7,922 nt of DNA from an uncultured Fusobacterium sp. (GCF_905200055.1 NZ_CAJKIS010000068.1:1-7922), one strand, 5' to 3'. Shown: positions 1 through 6,060, counted from the first letter of the stretch. The notes: generated by a model from the sequence alone, not told the origin. Numbers and translations: made by a program.

Positions 1-37
1 ATTATAAAAGAAAATTAAAGACTATAAATAAATTTCT

Positions 38-75
38 TTTGTCTACAGTCTGAGTTGGGAGAAAAACTCCCAACT
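38..75. repeat. Left arm of a 38-bp inverted repeat found near both window ends
   Basis: Positions 38-75 match the reverse complement of 7848-7885, apart from one substitution and the 5-nt loop of the nested hairpin. The arm holds CTACAG-type sequence (41-48) and a perfect hairpin, 9-bp stem 53-61/67-75 with an AAAAA loop, that overlaps the stop codon of the minus-strand gene. The 23-bp hairpin also occurs as an exact direct repeat at 7848-7870. If the molecule is circular, the two arms lie about 75 bp apart and would form a large nested cruciform. The left hairpin is not followed by a T run on the minus strand, so it is a poor terminator by itself. Confidence 0.8.
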
Positions 76-343
76 ATACAAATTTTATTTCTAATTTTTT
101 GCCTAAAGAATTTGCTAATCTTTTTAAAAAATCTAAAGAAGGATTTGCATTTCCATTTTCAAGTTTAGAAATATTAGCTTGTTTTGTTCCCATTCTATCA
201 GCTAATTCTTTTTGTGAAATATTTTGCTTTATTCTTTCTCCTATAACTTGTTTCATTAGTTGTAATTCAGGTTGAAATTCTTCCCATTCTTTTTTAAATT
301 CTTCATTTTCTAATTGCTTATCTAAACATTCTTTTAAGTCCAT
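74..343 (-). CDS. XRE-family HigA-like antitoxin/repressor, orphan
   Basis: This 89-residue protein has the layout of HigA-type antitoxins that accompany RelE/HigB-like toxins: an acidic N-terminal helix (about 5-30, with EFKKEW and a PELQLM segment) followed by a C-terminal XRE helix-turn-helix (about 42-63, QKELADRMGTKQANISKLENG). It ends in the NPSLDFLKRLANSLGKKLEIKF stretch typical of the family, split here at about residues 67-88. It should bind an operator as a dimer. The ribosome site AAGGAGA lies at about 355-361, and the TAG stop sits inside the left end hairpin. In higBA-type loci the toxin gene usually precedes the antitoxin, but the 380 bp upstream carries no reading frame, so the toxin is absent. 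It may act as a plain repressor, or protect the host against a chromosomal toxin. The family call is sound; the role is inferred. Confidence 0.85.
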   Translation of the reverse strand: MDLKECLDKQLENEEFKKEWEEFQPELQLMKQVIGERIKQNISQKELADRMGTKQANISKLENGNANPSLDFLKRLANSLGKKLEIKFV

Positions 344-416
344 AATATTAACATTCTCCTTATTTTTTTATAAAAAACAAAAATATTTTTTAAAAATAGC
401 TAAGAAAGTATAATTA

Positions 417-446
417 ATTATATCACAAAAGTTCGCTTTTATTCAA
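417..446 (-). promoter_or_regulatory. Promoter and probable operator of the HigA-like gene
   Basis: On the minus strand there is TTGAAT (441-446), an 18-bp spacer and TATAAT (417-422), giving a leader of roughly 65-70 nt before the start codon at 343. The spacer holds the interrupted palindrome AAAAG-N4-CTTTT (427-440). That is where a HigA-like repressor would bind to control its own gene. The promoter is read directly; autoregulation is inferred from the family. Confidence 0.55.
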
Positions 447-486
447 TAGTGATGAAGTTATAAATATAGCATATCATTTTTTAATT

Positions 487-496
487 AACGTGCTAT
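487..496 (+). repeat. Copy 1 of the AACGTGCTAT repeat
   Basis: This is an exact AACGTGCTAT. It forms an inverted pair with AAATATAGCA at 462-471, so the half-site ATAGCA...TGCTAT appears in both orientations. The stretch 447-647 has no gene: it is almost pure A/T with this repeat and the inverted repeat at 559-588. Confidence 0.7.
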
Positions 497-558
497 TTTT
501 ATATTATTTGTAATTAAATATAAAAGTATTAAAAAATGATTAATTATATATTTTAATA

Positions 559-588
559 TATGCTTTTTAAAAAATAATAAAAAGCATA
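559..588. repeat. Perfect 11-bp inverted repeat TATGCTTTTTA / TAAAAAGCATA
   Basis: The arms are 559-569 and 578-588 with an 8-nt loop. A 12-bp version of the same pair (one extra T) recurs downstream of the neighbouring gene at 1674-1685 and 1805-1816. The motif is thus shared by both flanks of the AbrB-like gene, like the AACGTGCTAT copies. It is not followed by a T run, so a protein-binding site is more likely than a terminator. Confidence 0.6.
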
Positions 589-647
589 AAATAAATGTGT
601 TGTTTATGAAATATATTTTTCTATAAATAAAACACACAAATATAATA

Positions 648-676
648 TTGACTTTAATTATATAACGTGCTATAAT
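648..676 (+). promoter_or_regulatory. Promoter of the AbrB-like gene with an overlapping repeat operator
   Basis: TTGACT (648-653), a 17-bp spacer and TATAAT (671-676) make a near-consensus sigma-70-type promoter with a start near 683. Repeat copy 2, AACGTGCTAT (664-673), covers the end of the spacer and half of the -10 box. A protein bound there would block RNA polymerase. The obvious candidate is the DNA-binding product of the gene itself. Confidence 0.75.
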
Positions 677-700
677 TAAAGTATAAAAAATAAATAAAAC

Positions 701-721
701 AACGTGTTATTTTTAAGGAGG
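701..721 (+). promoter_or_regulatory. Repeat copy 3 joined to the ribosome binding site
   Basis: A one-mismatch copy, AACGTGTTAT (701-710), lies just upstream of the perfect AAGGAGG (715-721) that sets the ATG at 727. With copy 2 over the -10 box it forms a two-site operator spanning the transcription start. Confidence 0.65.
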
Positions 722-726
722 TAATT

Positions 727-1632
727 ATGGAATATAAAAAACTAAATTTATCTTTCACCAAATCACAAGCAGGAAATATAAGTTCTAGACTAATACTTCC
801 AATATCTTGGATAAGAGAACTTGGCAAAAATGAAAATAGAAGAGAAGTTCATGTTTATAAGATTAATGATGTAATAATTATTTCTCCAGAACGTCAAACT
901 TCTTTACCTGATGAATTAATTAAATCAGAAATAACAACTCAAATAAAAAAATTATTTAAAAAAAATGGTTGGATTTCCACTATTCAAATAGATAATATGT
1001 TTAAAGAAATTATTGATAATTTCTATTTTTTAAATAAAAATAATGAAGAATATATTTTCCAATATCTTTTTAAATTTTTGAAAAGAACATATTTAGAATT
1101 AATGAAATTTCTACCTTATGATTTAGACTATTATAATGAAGATATGGGAAAAAAATTAGATAGTTATAATGAAATAATCCAAATTTCAGGAAAAGATCGT
1201 TATCCAGTTTCTTATTATTTAGACACTTATAATTATGATTCATATTTAGAAATTAATTGTCGTGATTCAAAAATAGAAATGGAAACTTTATTTGATAGTG
1301 AGGAGCAAGAAACAAGAGAAGTTATTTATTTATTTAAAAAAGAGCTACAAGAGGAATTAAAGTTTAGTAATTTGGAAGAATTTAAAATAGCAGTTGGAAT
1401 AAATAAAGCTCCTGTAATGAAAGTTGAAGTAAAGGACAAACAGACAAAAGAGCTATTGGAAAGTTTTGAAGAATTATCTATAGAGCAAAAAGAAAAGATG
1501 TTGGCTACTTTAAAAAGAATGAAAAAGAAAGAAGAGAAAGAAAAGAAAAAACAGGAAGAACTAAAAAAGAAAGAAGAAGAAATAGAGGAAGAAAGATTAT
1601 TTAATACTGATTTAGAAGAAACTAATTCTTAA
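727..1632 (+). CDS. AbrB/SpoVT-like DNA-binding protein with C-terminal coiled coil; candidate plasmid regulator or partition protein
   Basis: This is a 301-residue protein. Residues about 1-56 read as a swapped-hairpin AbrB/MazE/SpoVT domain: GNISSRLILPISWIRELG followed by the beta-strand pair around VHVYKINDVIIISPE. The middle (about 60-230) is Lys/Glu/Tyr-rich and not recognised. Residues about 235-295 are a highly charged Lys/Glu coiled coil. The gene has its own promoter and terminator, with AACGTGCTAT repeats on both sides, two of them over its promoter and leader, so autoregulation is likely. A DNA-binding head plus coiled-coil tail plus flanking repeats recalls single-protein partition systems such as pSK1 Par, although that protein uses a different DNA-binding fold. 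No partition ATPase is seen in the window. The domain call is fairly firm; a segregation role is a hypothesis. Confidence 0.7.
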   Translation: MEYKKLNLSFTKSQAGNISSRLILPISWIRELGKNENRREVHVYKINDVIIISPERQTSLPDELIKSEITTQIKKLFKKNGWISTIQIDNMFKEIIDNFYFLNKNNEEYIFQYLFKFLKRTYLELMKFLPYDLDYYNEDMGKKLDSYNEIIQISGKDRYPVSYYLDTYNYDSYLEINCRDSKIEMETLFDSEEQETREVIYLFKKELQEELKFSNLEEFKIAVGINKAPVMKVEVKDKQTKELLESFEELSIEQKEKMLATLKRMKKKEEKEKKKQEELKKKEEEIEEERLFNTDLEETNS

Positions 1633-1642
1633 AAAGAAGAAC

Positions 1643-1672
1643 AAAAGGTGACTTATAAAAGTCATCTTTTTT
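1643..1672 (+). terminator. Intrinsic terminator of the AbrB-like gene
   Basis: The stem AAAAGGTGACT (1643-1653) pairs with AGTCATCTTTT (1660-1670), including one G-U pair, and runs into a T tract ten bases after the stop codon at 1632. Confidence 0.85.
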
Positions 1673-1673
1673 A

Positions 1674-1843
1674 TATGCTTTTTTATTTTTGTTTCTTATT
1701 TTAAATAACGTGCTATTTAACTAAATTATTTTTTATATTTTAAAAACATATTTTTTTATTATTTTTAAATTTTAAAAAAGAATATTTTTTTTGAAAATGA
1801 TTTTTAAAAAAGCATATTAAATAATTCAAAATAATAGCACGTT
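1674..1843. repeat. Nested inverted repeats carrying AACGTGCTAT copies 4 and 5
   Basis: TATGCTTTTTTA (1674-1685) is mirrored by TAAAAAAGCATA (1805-1816). Exact AACGTGCTAT (1707-1716) is mirrored by ATAGCACGTT (1834-1843). Both motifs also occur upstream of the AbrB-like gene, so the gene is bracketed by the same two elements. The intervening DNA is almost entirely A/T. This could be a centromere-like or long-range operator array for that protein. Confidence 0.65.
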
Positions 1844-2064
1844 AAAAATATAGAGGTTATTATTTTTGTACAAAAAATAAAATATTATTTATATATTTCA
1901 TTTAAAAACATATATAAAATGGATTATTTATTTCTAAAATCATTTTTGTACCCCTTGTTAATGTTTTTTATCGTAAAAAATTAAAAGCTGTTTAAAATAG
2001 AAATAAGAGCCTCTAAATTGATTTTGGAATTTTAATATAAACTTTTAAAATCAAAAATAAGATG
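1844..2064. other. Non-coding AT-rich stretch before the structured RNA
   Basis: No plausible gene was seen. It contains the 14-bp perfect palindrome TTTTTGTACAAAAA (1863-1876) and an 8-bp stem TTGATTTT (2019-2026) / AAAATCAA (2047-2054). A weak promoter-like pair, TTGTAC (1946-1951) and TATCGT (1969-1974), could start the RNA downstream, but neither box is convincing. Confidence 0.4.
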
Positions 2065-2815
2065 TTTATTAGCTTGATGTAGCATTCTTAGATAATCCTT
2101 GAAGAATTATATTAGCTCTATATCTTATATCTCTTAAATCTCAAATAGGAATTTAATCACCAGGATTGGAACTTCAACTTAAAATCGTATTAACCCTAAA
2201 ATAGATTATTCCGTATACCGTCACGAAGTGACACCAAAAAATATATCTTTTAGTTCAGCTCCCCCTTTATTGATTAGGGGGGGCGGTCGCCCAAGGGCGA
2301 GAACTGGGGGGTCTTTTCCGTTAGGAAAACTATACCTTTTTCTAAATATTATAAAACTTTAGGTTTTATCAATGTTATATAGAAAAAGTAATGACGGTTA
2401 TTCATATATTTATGTATGAATAAACGGATATTACTTGACAAACACTTATTTTAGGTTTAAAATTAAATTGGATTCTTTGAAATTTATTGTCGAAATTTAC
2501 CTTTTGGTAAAAGAGTTTCCTCAGTTGGACAATCCATATTTCTTATAGTACAGGCTAAAGAATATGGCAACTGACTAAACAAGCATTGTAATTAATGATC
2601 TAGTAACACAGGTGAACGATTTCCTGATCTGAAAAGATAAGGTTAATGCTAATGACGTGTAGCAGTCTTTAAATGCTATAGACTTAATAACAGGTCTTTA
2701 AACAGTTATTTAGACTATTACCTGTCTATATAAATTGGTTGTGCTTAGCTTTAACTTTTAATTTAGTTATTTAAAAAAAATTAACTTAGCATTATGCGAT
2801 TTTTTTATTTTTTTT
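2065..2815 (+). ncRNA. Large, highly structured non-coding RNA candidate; ROOL/GOLLD-like is possible but unproven
   Basis: There is no reading frame here, yet the stretch is GC-richer than its surroundings and full of stable helices. The densest part is about 2205-2735; outer limits are approximate. Read as + strand RNA, helices include GUCAC-GAA-GUGAC (2220-2232), CCCCCU/AGGGGG (2261-2266/2276-2281), UCGCC/GGCGA (2287-2291/2296-2300), closed by AGUUC/GAACU (2252-2256/2301-2305). Others are UUUUCC-GUUA-GGAAAA (2314-2329), CUUUUUCUA/UAGAAAAAG (2336-2344/2380-2388) enclosing AUAAAAC/GUUUUAU, UUAUUCAUA/UAUGAAUAA (2398-2406/2415-2423), UCAGUUG/CAACUGA (2521-2527/2568-2574), AGCAUU/AAUGCU (2582-2587/2645-2650) and ACAGGU/ACCUGU (2690-2695/2720-2725). 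An imperfect TGCT...AGCA stem and long T tracts at about 2740-2825 could end it. The strand is favoured, not proven. A structured RNA is well supported; the family is a guess. Confidence 0.6.
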
Positions 2816-3060
2816 ATTTTTTTTTCTGTATGTTTATAGATTTACTATATTTACTATATTTACGGCGAAAATCGTTTTAAAACTAAACGCTTAAAAATAA
2901 GAAAAATAGAACTGTTTCGATAGAGTGTTCTAAAGAAGTACTGACAAATTACTTGTCAACTACTGACAAATTACTTGTCAACTACTGACAAATTACTTGT
3001 CAACTACTGACAAATTACTTGTGAAGTAAGACAAATTTTTTTCAAGTTGTCATATTTAAA
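2795..3060. other. Replication origin of iteron type
   Basis: A T-rich tract (about 2798-2825) and AT-rich DNA to about 2880 could be the unwinding element. They are followed by four 22-bp iterons and then the Rep promoter. A Rep_3 initiator encoded immediately downstream fits the usual oriV arrangement of theta-replicating iteron plasmids. No consensus DnaA box was recognised by eye. Confidence 0.75.
2939..3026 (+). repeat. Four tandem 22-bp iterons
   Basis: Units start at 2939, 2961, 2983 and 3005, with the core TACTGACAAATTACTTGT conserved in all four. The first three end in CAAC and the last in GAAG. Each contains the inverted repeat GACAA-N5-TTGTC. A decayed fifth unit (GACAAATTT) follows from about 3030. 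These are the expected Rep binding sites for initiation and copy control; the match of period to two helical turns is typical. Confidence 0.92.
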
Positions 3061-3083
3061 AAAAAAGCAATTTGTGGTATATT
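3047..3083 (+). promoter_or_regulatory. Probable rep promoter next to the iterons
   Basis: An extended -10 box, TGTGGTATATT with TATATT at 3078-3083, lies 44 bp before the rep start. A weak -35 (TTTAAA, 3055-3060) is at the right 17-bp distance. TTGTCA at 3047-3052 is too far upstream for a -35, but repeats the iteron half-site, so Rep may bind it and repress its own gene. AGGAG at 3117-3121 sets the ATG at 3127. Confidence 0.5.
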
Positions 3084-3126
3084 AAAGTAACTCGATTTTA
3101 TAAAAAAAATTTTTTTAGGAGAAATT

Positions 3127-4317
3127 ATGAAAAAAAATGAAATAAAAAATGAAATAATTCTTCATAAACCAAATGAGATAATAGAAACACTTAATCGCCC
3201 TGTGTCGATTATGAGTTGTTATGCTTATAATTATCTTCTTAGCAAGTTTCAAGAGGAAAAAAATAATTATATTAATATTTCTCCAAAAGAAATATTAAAT
3301 GCAATTGGAGCTATTAATTTACATGAACAACTATATAAGTGTTTAGATGAATTGCAAAAAACACAAGTAACATCTAAAGATAGTCGAGGAAAATTATGGG
3401 GAAGTTTTGTTCTTTTATCAGCATTTAAAAAAAATAATGATAAATTGTACATTGAAATACCCCAATTAATAGCAAATCGTTTATATAACAATGATTCCAA
3501 AAATTCATATTATACAACTATAAAGTTACTTGAAGAAAAAGCCTTTAAATGTTCATACTCTTTCATTTTTTATGAAATTTTTAAAAAATATGAGGGAGTA
3601 AATATTCCTATATACACGATGGAAGAAATAAGGCAACTAACTGAAACTGAAGGAAAATATAAATTATATTATGATTTCAAAAAAAGAGTACTTAATCCTG
3701 CTCTTGCTGAAATTAATAACTTTAGTCAAAACTTTTTTTATGAACTTAATGAAATATATTTAGGAAAAAAAGTAGTAAAAATAAGTTTTATAAAACATAA
3801 ATTAGAAAAAAAATTAATGGAAAATATTATTGATATTACACCAGTTAAAGAATATTCTGATAAATTCTTAACTGCAATCGAAAAAGTCAAAAAAAATCAA
3901 TATGTGGCTAAAAAATATAGCCAAAGAGCAGTTAAAAAGGCAGTTCAGCAATTTGGGGAAGATATGGTGATAAAAGCCTTTAAAGAGATTTATAATTATA
4001 ACAAAACTATCACGAGCTTTTCAAAGTTCTTAAACTCGGCTATATCTGAAATTAAAGAAAACGAAAACCTAAAAAAAGAAATAAAAGAAAAAAATATTAC
4101 TACAGCAGAGATTAAAAAAGAAATTAATAAACCTATTGATATTTCTACTTTTGAGGGTATGAGAAATTTTATTTCCTCAGAATTAATGAACTCAAATAAT
4201 ATAGAAACTTCGAAAAAAATTATAATTTTGGGCGAACTATCAAATTTAAAAGAAATTGATGAATTGAAAGAAATAGTTGATAAATATAATTTAGAGATAA
4301 ATTTAAAACTTTTTTAA
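3127..4317 (+). CDS. Plasmid replication initiator, Rep_3/RepB family
   Basis: This 396-residue initiator would bind the iterons just upstream and open the origin. Two winged-helix domains can be placed: the first at about 15-125 (LNRPVSIMSCYAYNYLL, then ISPKEILNAIG), the second at about 135-225. The second carries the family hallmark FKKRVLNPALAEIN (about 184-197), which precedes the DNA-contacting wing. Family members are often about 250-350 residues. The extra length is a Lys/Glu-rich C-terminal part (about 230-396), including a likely helical region at 310-335, whose role is unknown. It is the first gene of a same-strand operon: the recombinase follows after 18 bp with its own AAAGGAG site. 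Regulation through iteron occupancy and autorepression is inferred from the family. No better-known subtype symbol can be assigned with confidence. Confidence 0.92.
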   Translation: MKKNEIKNEIILHKPNEIIETLNRPVSIMSCYAYNYLLSKFQEEKNNYINISPKEILNAIGAINLHEQLYKCLDELQKTQVTSKDSRGKLWGSFVLLSAFKKNNDKLYIEIPQLIANRLYNNDSKNSYYTTIKLLEEKAFKCSYSFIFYEIFKKYEGVNIPIYTMEEIRQLTETEGKYKLYYDFKKRVLNPALAEINNFSQNFFYELNEIYLGKKVVKISFIKHKLEKKLMENIIDITPVKEYSDKFLTAIEKVKKNQYVAKKYSQRAVKKAVQQFGEDMVIKAFKEIYNYNKTITSFSKFLNSAISEIKENENLKKEIKEKNITTAEIKKEINKPIDISTFEGMRNFISSELMNSNNIETSKKIIILGELSNLKEIDELKEIVDKYNLEINLKLF

Positions 4318-4335
4318 TTTTAAAAAGGAGAAATA

Positions 4336-5202
4336 ATGGCAAGGAATAGGAAAAAGAAAGGCTCTCTTAATTTTCAGCTAAAAAAATTATTAGATTCTAA
4401 ATTAGCTATCGGAGAATCTAAATTTGAAGATAAAAAGGAAAATTTAACTTTCAATAAAATATATAGTTGGTCTACTTATAGAGCTTATATTCAGCATGGG
4501 ACTTACTTTTTAAACTGGGCAAAAGAAAAATATGATTGTACTGATATTGCTACTGCTAAAGAATACGTAAATGAATGGTTACAATCAAGGGAAGAACAGG
4601 GGTTATCTACTTATACTATTAAACTTGAAACTTCTGCTATGATGAAAATATATAACATTGATAAAGATAATATTTATAAATCTAAAGCTAGATTAAGAGC
4701 AAATATTAAAAGAAGTAGAGGAGAAAAAGTTAGAGATAAACATTTTTCAGAAAAAAATAATCAAGAATTAGTTAGATTCTGCCGAGCAACAGGACTTAGA
4801 AGAGCTGAATTATCTCAAATTAGGGGCAATGATTTAATATTTATTAATGATAACCCTTATTTAAAAGTTACTCGTAATACTAAAGGAGGACGTGAAAGAG
4901 TTGTTCCTCTAATTATAGATCAACAGTTCGTTGTCGATCTTTTAAAAACTAAAGGAGCAGAAAAAGTTTTTGAAAAAATACCTAATTCAGCAGATATTCA
5001 TGGATATAGAGCTGAATTTGCAACTACTTTGTATAAAAAGTTAGAAAAAGATATTAGTATTCTTCCAAAAGAAAAAAAATACTATTGTAGAAAAGATTTA
5101 AAAGGAATTGTCTATGACAAAGATGCAATGTTGGAAGTTAGTAGAGCTTTAGGTCACAATAGAATTGATGTTATTGCTGGGCATTACATAAGAAAGGAAT
5201 AA
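4336..5202 (+). CDS. Tyrosine recombinase/integrase, catalytically complete
   Basis: A 288-residue site-specific recombinase. Residues about 40-115 are the SAM-like core-binding domain (YSWSTYRAYIQHGTYFLNWA onwards). Residues about 135-288 are the catalytic domain with every key residue visible: Arg155 in ATGLRRAEL, Lys183 in TKGG, His222 and Arg225 in HGYR, His274 in ALGH and nucleophile Tyr284 in AGHY. The N-terminus is basic (ARNRKKKG). It uses an AAAAGGAG site near 4322-4329 and is translated from the rep operon. On a plasmid this size, multimer resolution at a site on the same molecule is the likeliest job; integration or excision is the alternative. Its target site was not identified. 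The inverted arms at the window ends or the hairpin-rich gap at 5948-6364 are candidates only. Confidence 0.9.
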   Translation: MARNRKKKGSLNFQLKKLLDSKLAIGESKFEDKKENLTFNKIYSWSTYRAYIQHGTYFLNWAKEKYDCTDIATAKEYVNEWLQSREEQGLSTYTIKLETSAMMKIYNIDKDNIYKSKARLRANIKRSRGEKVRDKHFSEKNNQELVRFCRATGLRRAELSQIRGNDLIFINDNPYLKVTRNTKGGRERVVPLIIDQQFVVDLLKTKGAEKVFEKIPNSADIHGYRAEFATTLYKKLEKDISILPKEKKYYCRKDLKGIVYDKDAMLEVSRALGHNRIDVIAGHYIRKE

Positions 5203-5206
5203 TTAT

Positions 5207-5947
5207 ATGTATTTAAAAAAGAATTTGTTGGGTGGATATAAAGAAGTTGATTCAAGAGATAAAGCTGATTTAATTGCATATGATTTAAAAGAATATGAAG
5301 AAAAAGATACTGAAATAAAGCAATTAAATTCACTTTTAGAAAATGAAAAAAAAGAAAGAAAGGAAAAAGAAAAAAGTTTAACTATTAGAAAATTTGAACT
5401 ATTAGAAATTAAAAATCAAGAAATTACAAAACTTAATGATAATTTAGAAGAATTAAAGCAAGAATTAAAAGCACTTCAAGATAAATACTTAGAATTAGAG
5501 TTATTACAAGAACACACGCAATTTAGACTTGATAGAGCTATATCTATTCAAGTTCATCGAGCTAATGCAGATAGAGGGTTAAAACCTAAAAAAGAACACC
5601 ATGGCTATCTAGTAGTTTATAAAGAAAATTCGGATATTATAAAGAAGTTTATAACAAAAAATGAGAAGAAAACAATTATATCTTCTAAATCGTATTCAGT
5701 ATGGAAGTATACAGTTCAAACTCCATACTTGCTTGAATTAGATTCACAAGTTGTTAAAGAATACATTATAAATGATTTGGACAAAAAATTTAATTTATTA
5801 ATTTACGATGATTTCATCAACAACAATTCGGAAACAAAAACAAAAGAAGTTTTGGCTGAAAATTATATATTTAACTTTATTTTGGTAGATAAGAATAATA
5901 AATATTGGTGTATTAAGTTTCAAAGTGGAAAAGAGCTAAATTTTTAA
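5207..5947 (+). CDS. Coiled-coil protein of unknown function in the rep operon
   Basis: I do not recognise this 246-residue protein. It starts four bases after the recombinase stop, with its ribosome site (AAAGGAA, about 5192-5198) inside the recombinase gene, so the two are probably translationally coupled. After a short lead (1-28) comes a long heptad-rich coiled coil (about 29-105: EIKQLNSLLENEKKE...EELKQELKALQDKYLELELL). A basic linker (107-130, RAISIQVHRANADRGLKPKK) joins it to a compact mixed alpha/beta domain (about 131-246, starting HHGYLVVYKENSDIIKKF). No signal peptide or membrane segment is visible. It could help the recombinase or initiator, or act in segregation as other plasmid coiled-coil proteins do; nothing in the sequence decides this. 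Confidence 0.75.
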   Translation: MYLKKNLLGGYKEVDSRDKADLIAYDLKEYEEKDTEIKQLNSLLENEKKERKEKEKSLTIRKFELLEIKNQEITKLNDNLEELKQELKALQDKYLELELLQEHTQFRLDRAISIQVHRANADRGLKPKKEHHGYLVVYKENSDIIKKFITKNEKKTIISSKSYSVWKYTVQTPYLLELDSQVVKEYIINDLDKKFNLLIYDDFINNNSETKTKEVLAENYIFNFILVDKNNKYWCIKFQSGKELNF

Positions 5948-5954
5948 AAAAATA

Positions 5955-6026
5955 TAAAAAAAAAGAAATTCTCAATAACGAGAATTTCTAAAAATTAAAA
6001 TATAAAAATGTGGGGATTATATTTTA
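5955..6026 (-). ncRNA. Candidate small RNA of about 70 nt
   Basis: A minus-strand promoter (TTGATA at 6055-6060, 16-bp spacer, TATAAT at 6033-6038) would start an RNA near 6026, and the minus-strand terminator at 5964-5989 would end it. The body is A/U-rich and apparently unstructured except for AUAAUCCCCAC (complement of 6010-6020). That segment could pair for nine bases with GGGGGUUAU at the ribosome site of the gene at 7393. With a small bulge it could also pair with GUGGG/UUAU at the start of the gene at 6365. No reading frame fits. In such AT-rich DNA chance promoters are common, so this stays tentative. Confidence 0.35.
5964..5989 (-). terminator. Terminator hairpin, stronger on the minus strand
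   Basis: A perfect 10-bp stem, AGAAATTCTC (5964-5973) / GAGAATTTCT (5980-5989), has a 6-nt loop. On the minus strand it runs into an uninterrupted run of about ten T residues; on the plus strand it is followed by A residues. It therefore suits a leftward transcript from the adjacent intergenic region. Confidence 0.7.
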
Positions 6027-6032
6027 TTTTTA

Positions 6033-6060
6033 ATTATATCATAACAGAAAAAAGTATCAA
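6033..6060 (-). promoter_or_regulatory. Candidate minus-strand promoter for the small RNA
   Basis: TTGATA and TATAAT lie 16 bp apart on the minus strand, with the -35 box inside the terminator hairpin that ends the rep operon. It is placed directly upstream of a terminator-like hairpin and nothing else, which is why a short RNA is suspected. Confidence 0.4.

Noticed and set aside
344..726. Toxin gene partner for the HigA-like protein
   Set aside because: Neither strand has a frame of useful length with a ribosome site; the stretch is promoter, repeats and A/T-rich DNA.
2065..2815. Group I or group II intron as an explanation for the structured region
   Set aside because: No interrupted gene or exon junction surrounds it, no intron-encoded protein is present, and I could not place a convincing domain V or a G-binding P7. 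A GACTAAA sequence at 2573-2579 alone is not enough.
2939..3026. Short tandem repeats that might be a CRISPR array
   Set aside because: The 22-bp units are directly adjacent with no unique spacers and lie just before a Rep_3 gene, so they are iterons.
3267..3500. Minus-strand 77-residue reading frame
   Set aside because: It lies wholly inside the rep gene in antisense, has no ribosome site, and the protein looks like random shadow sequence.
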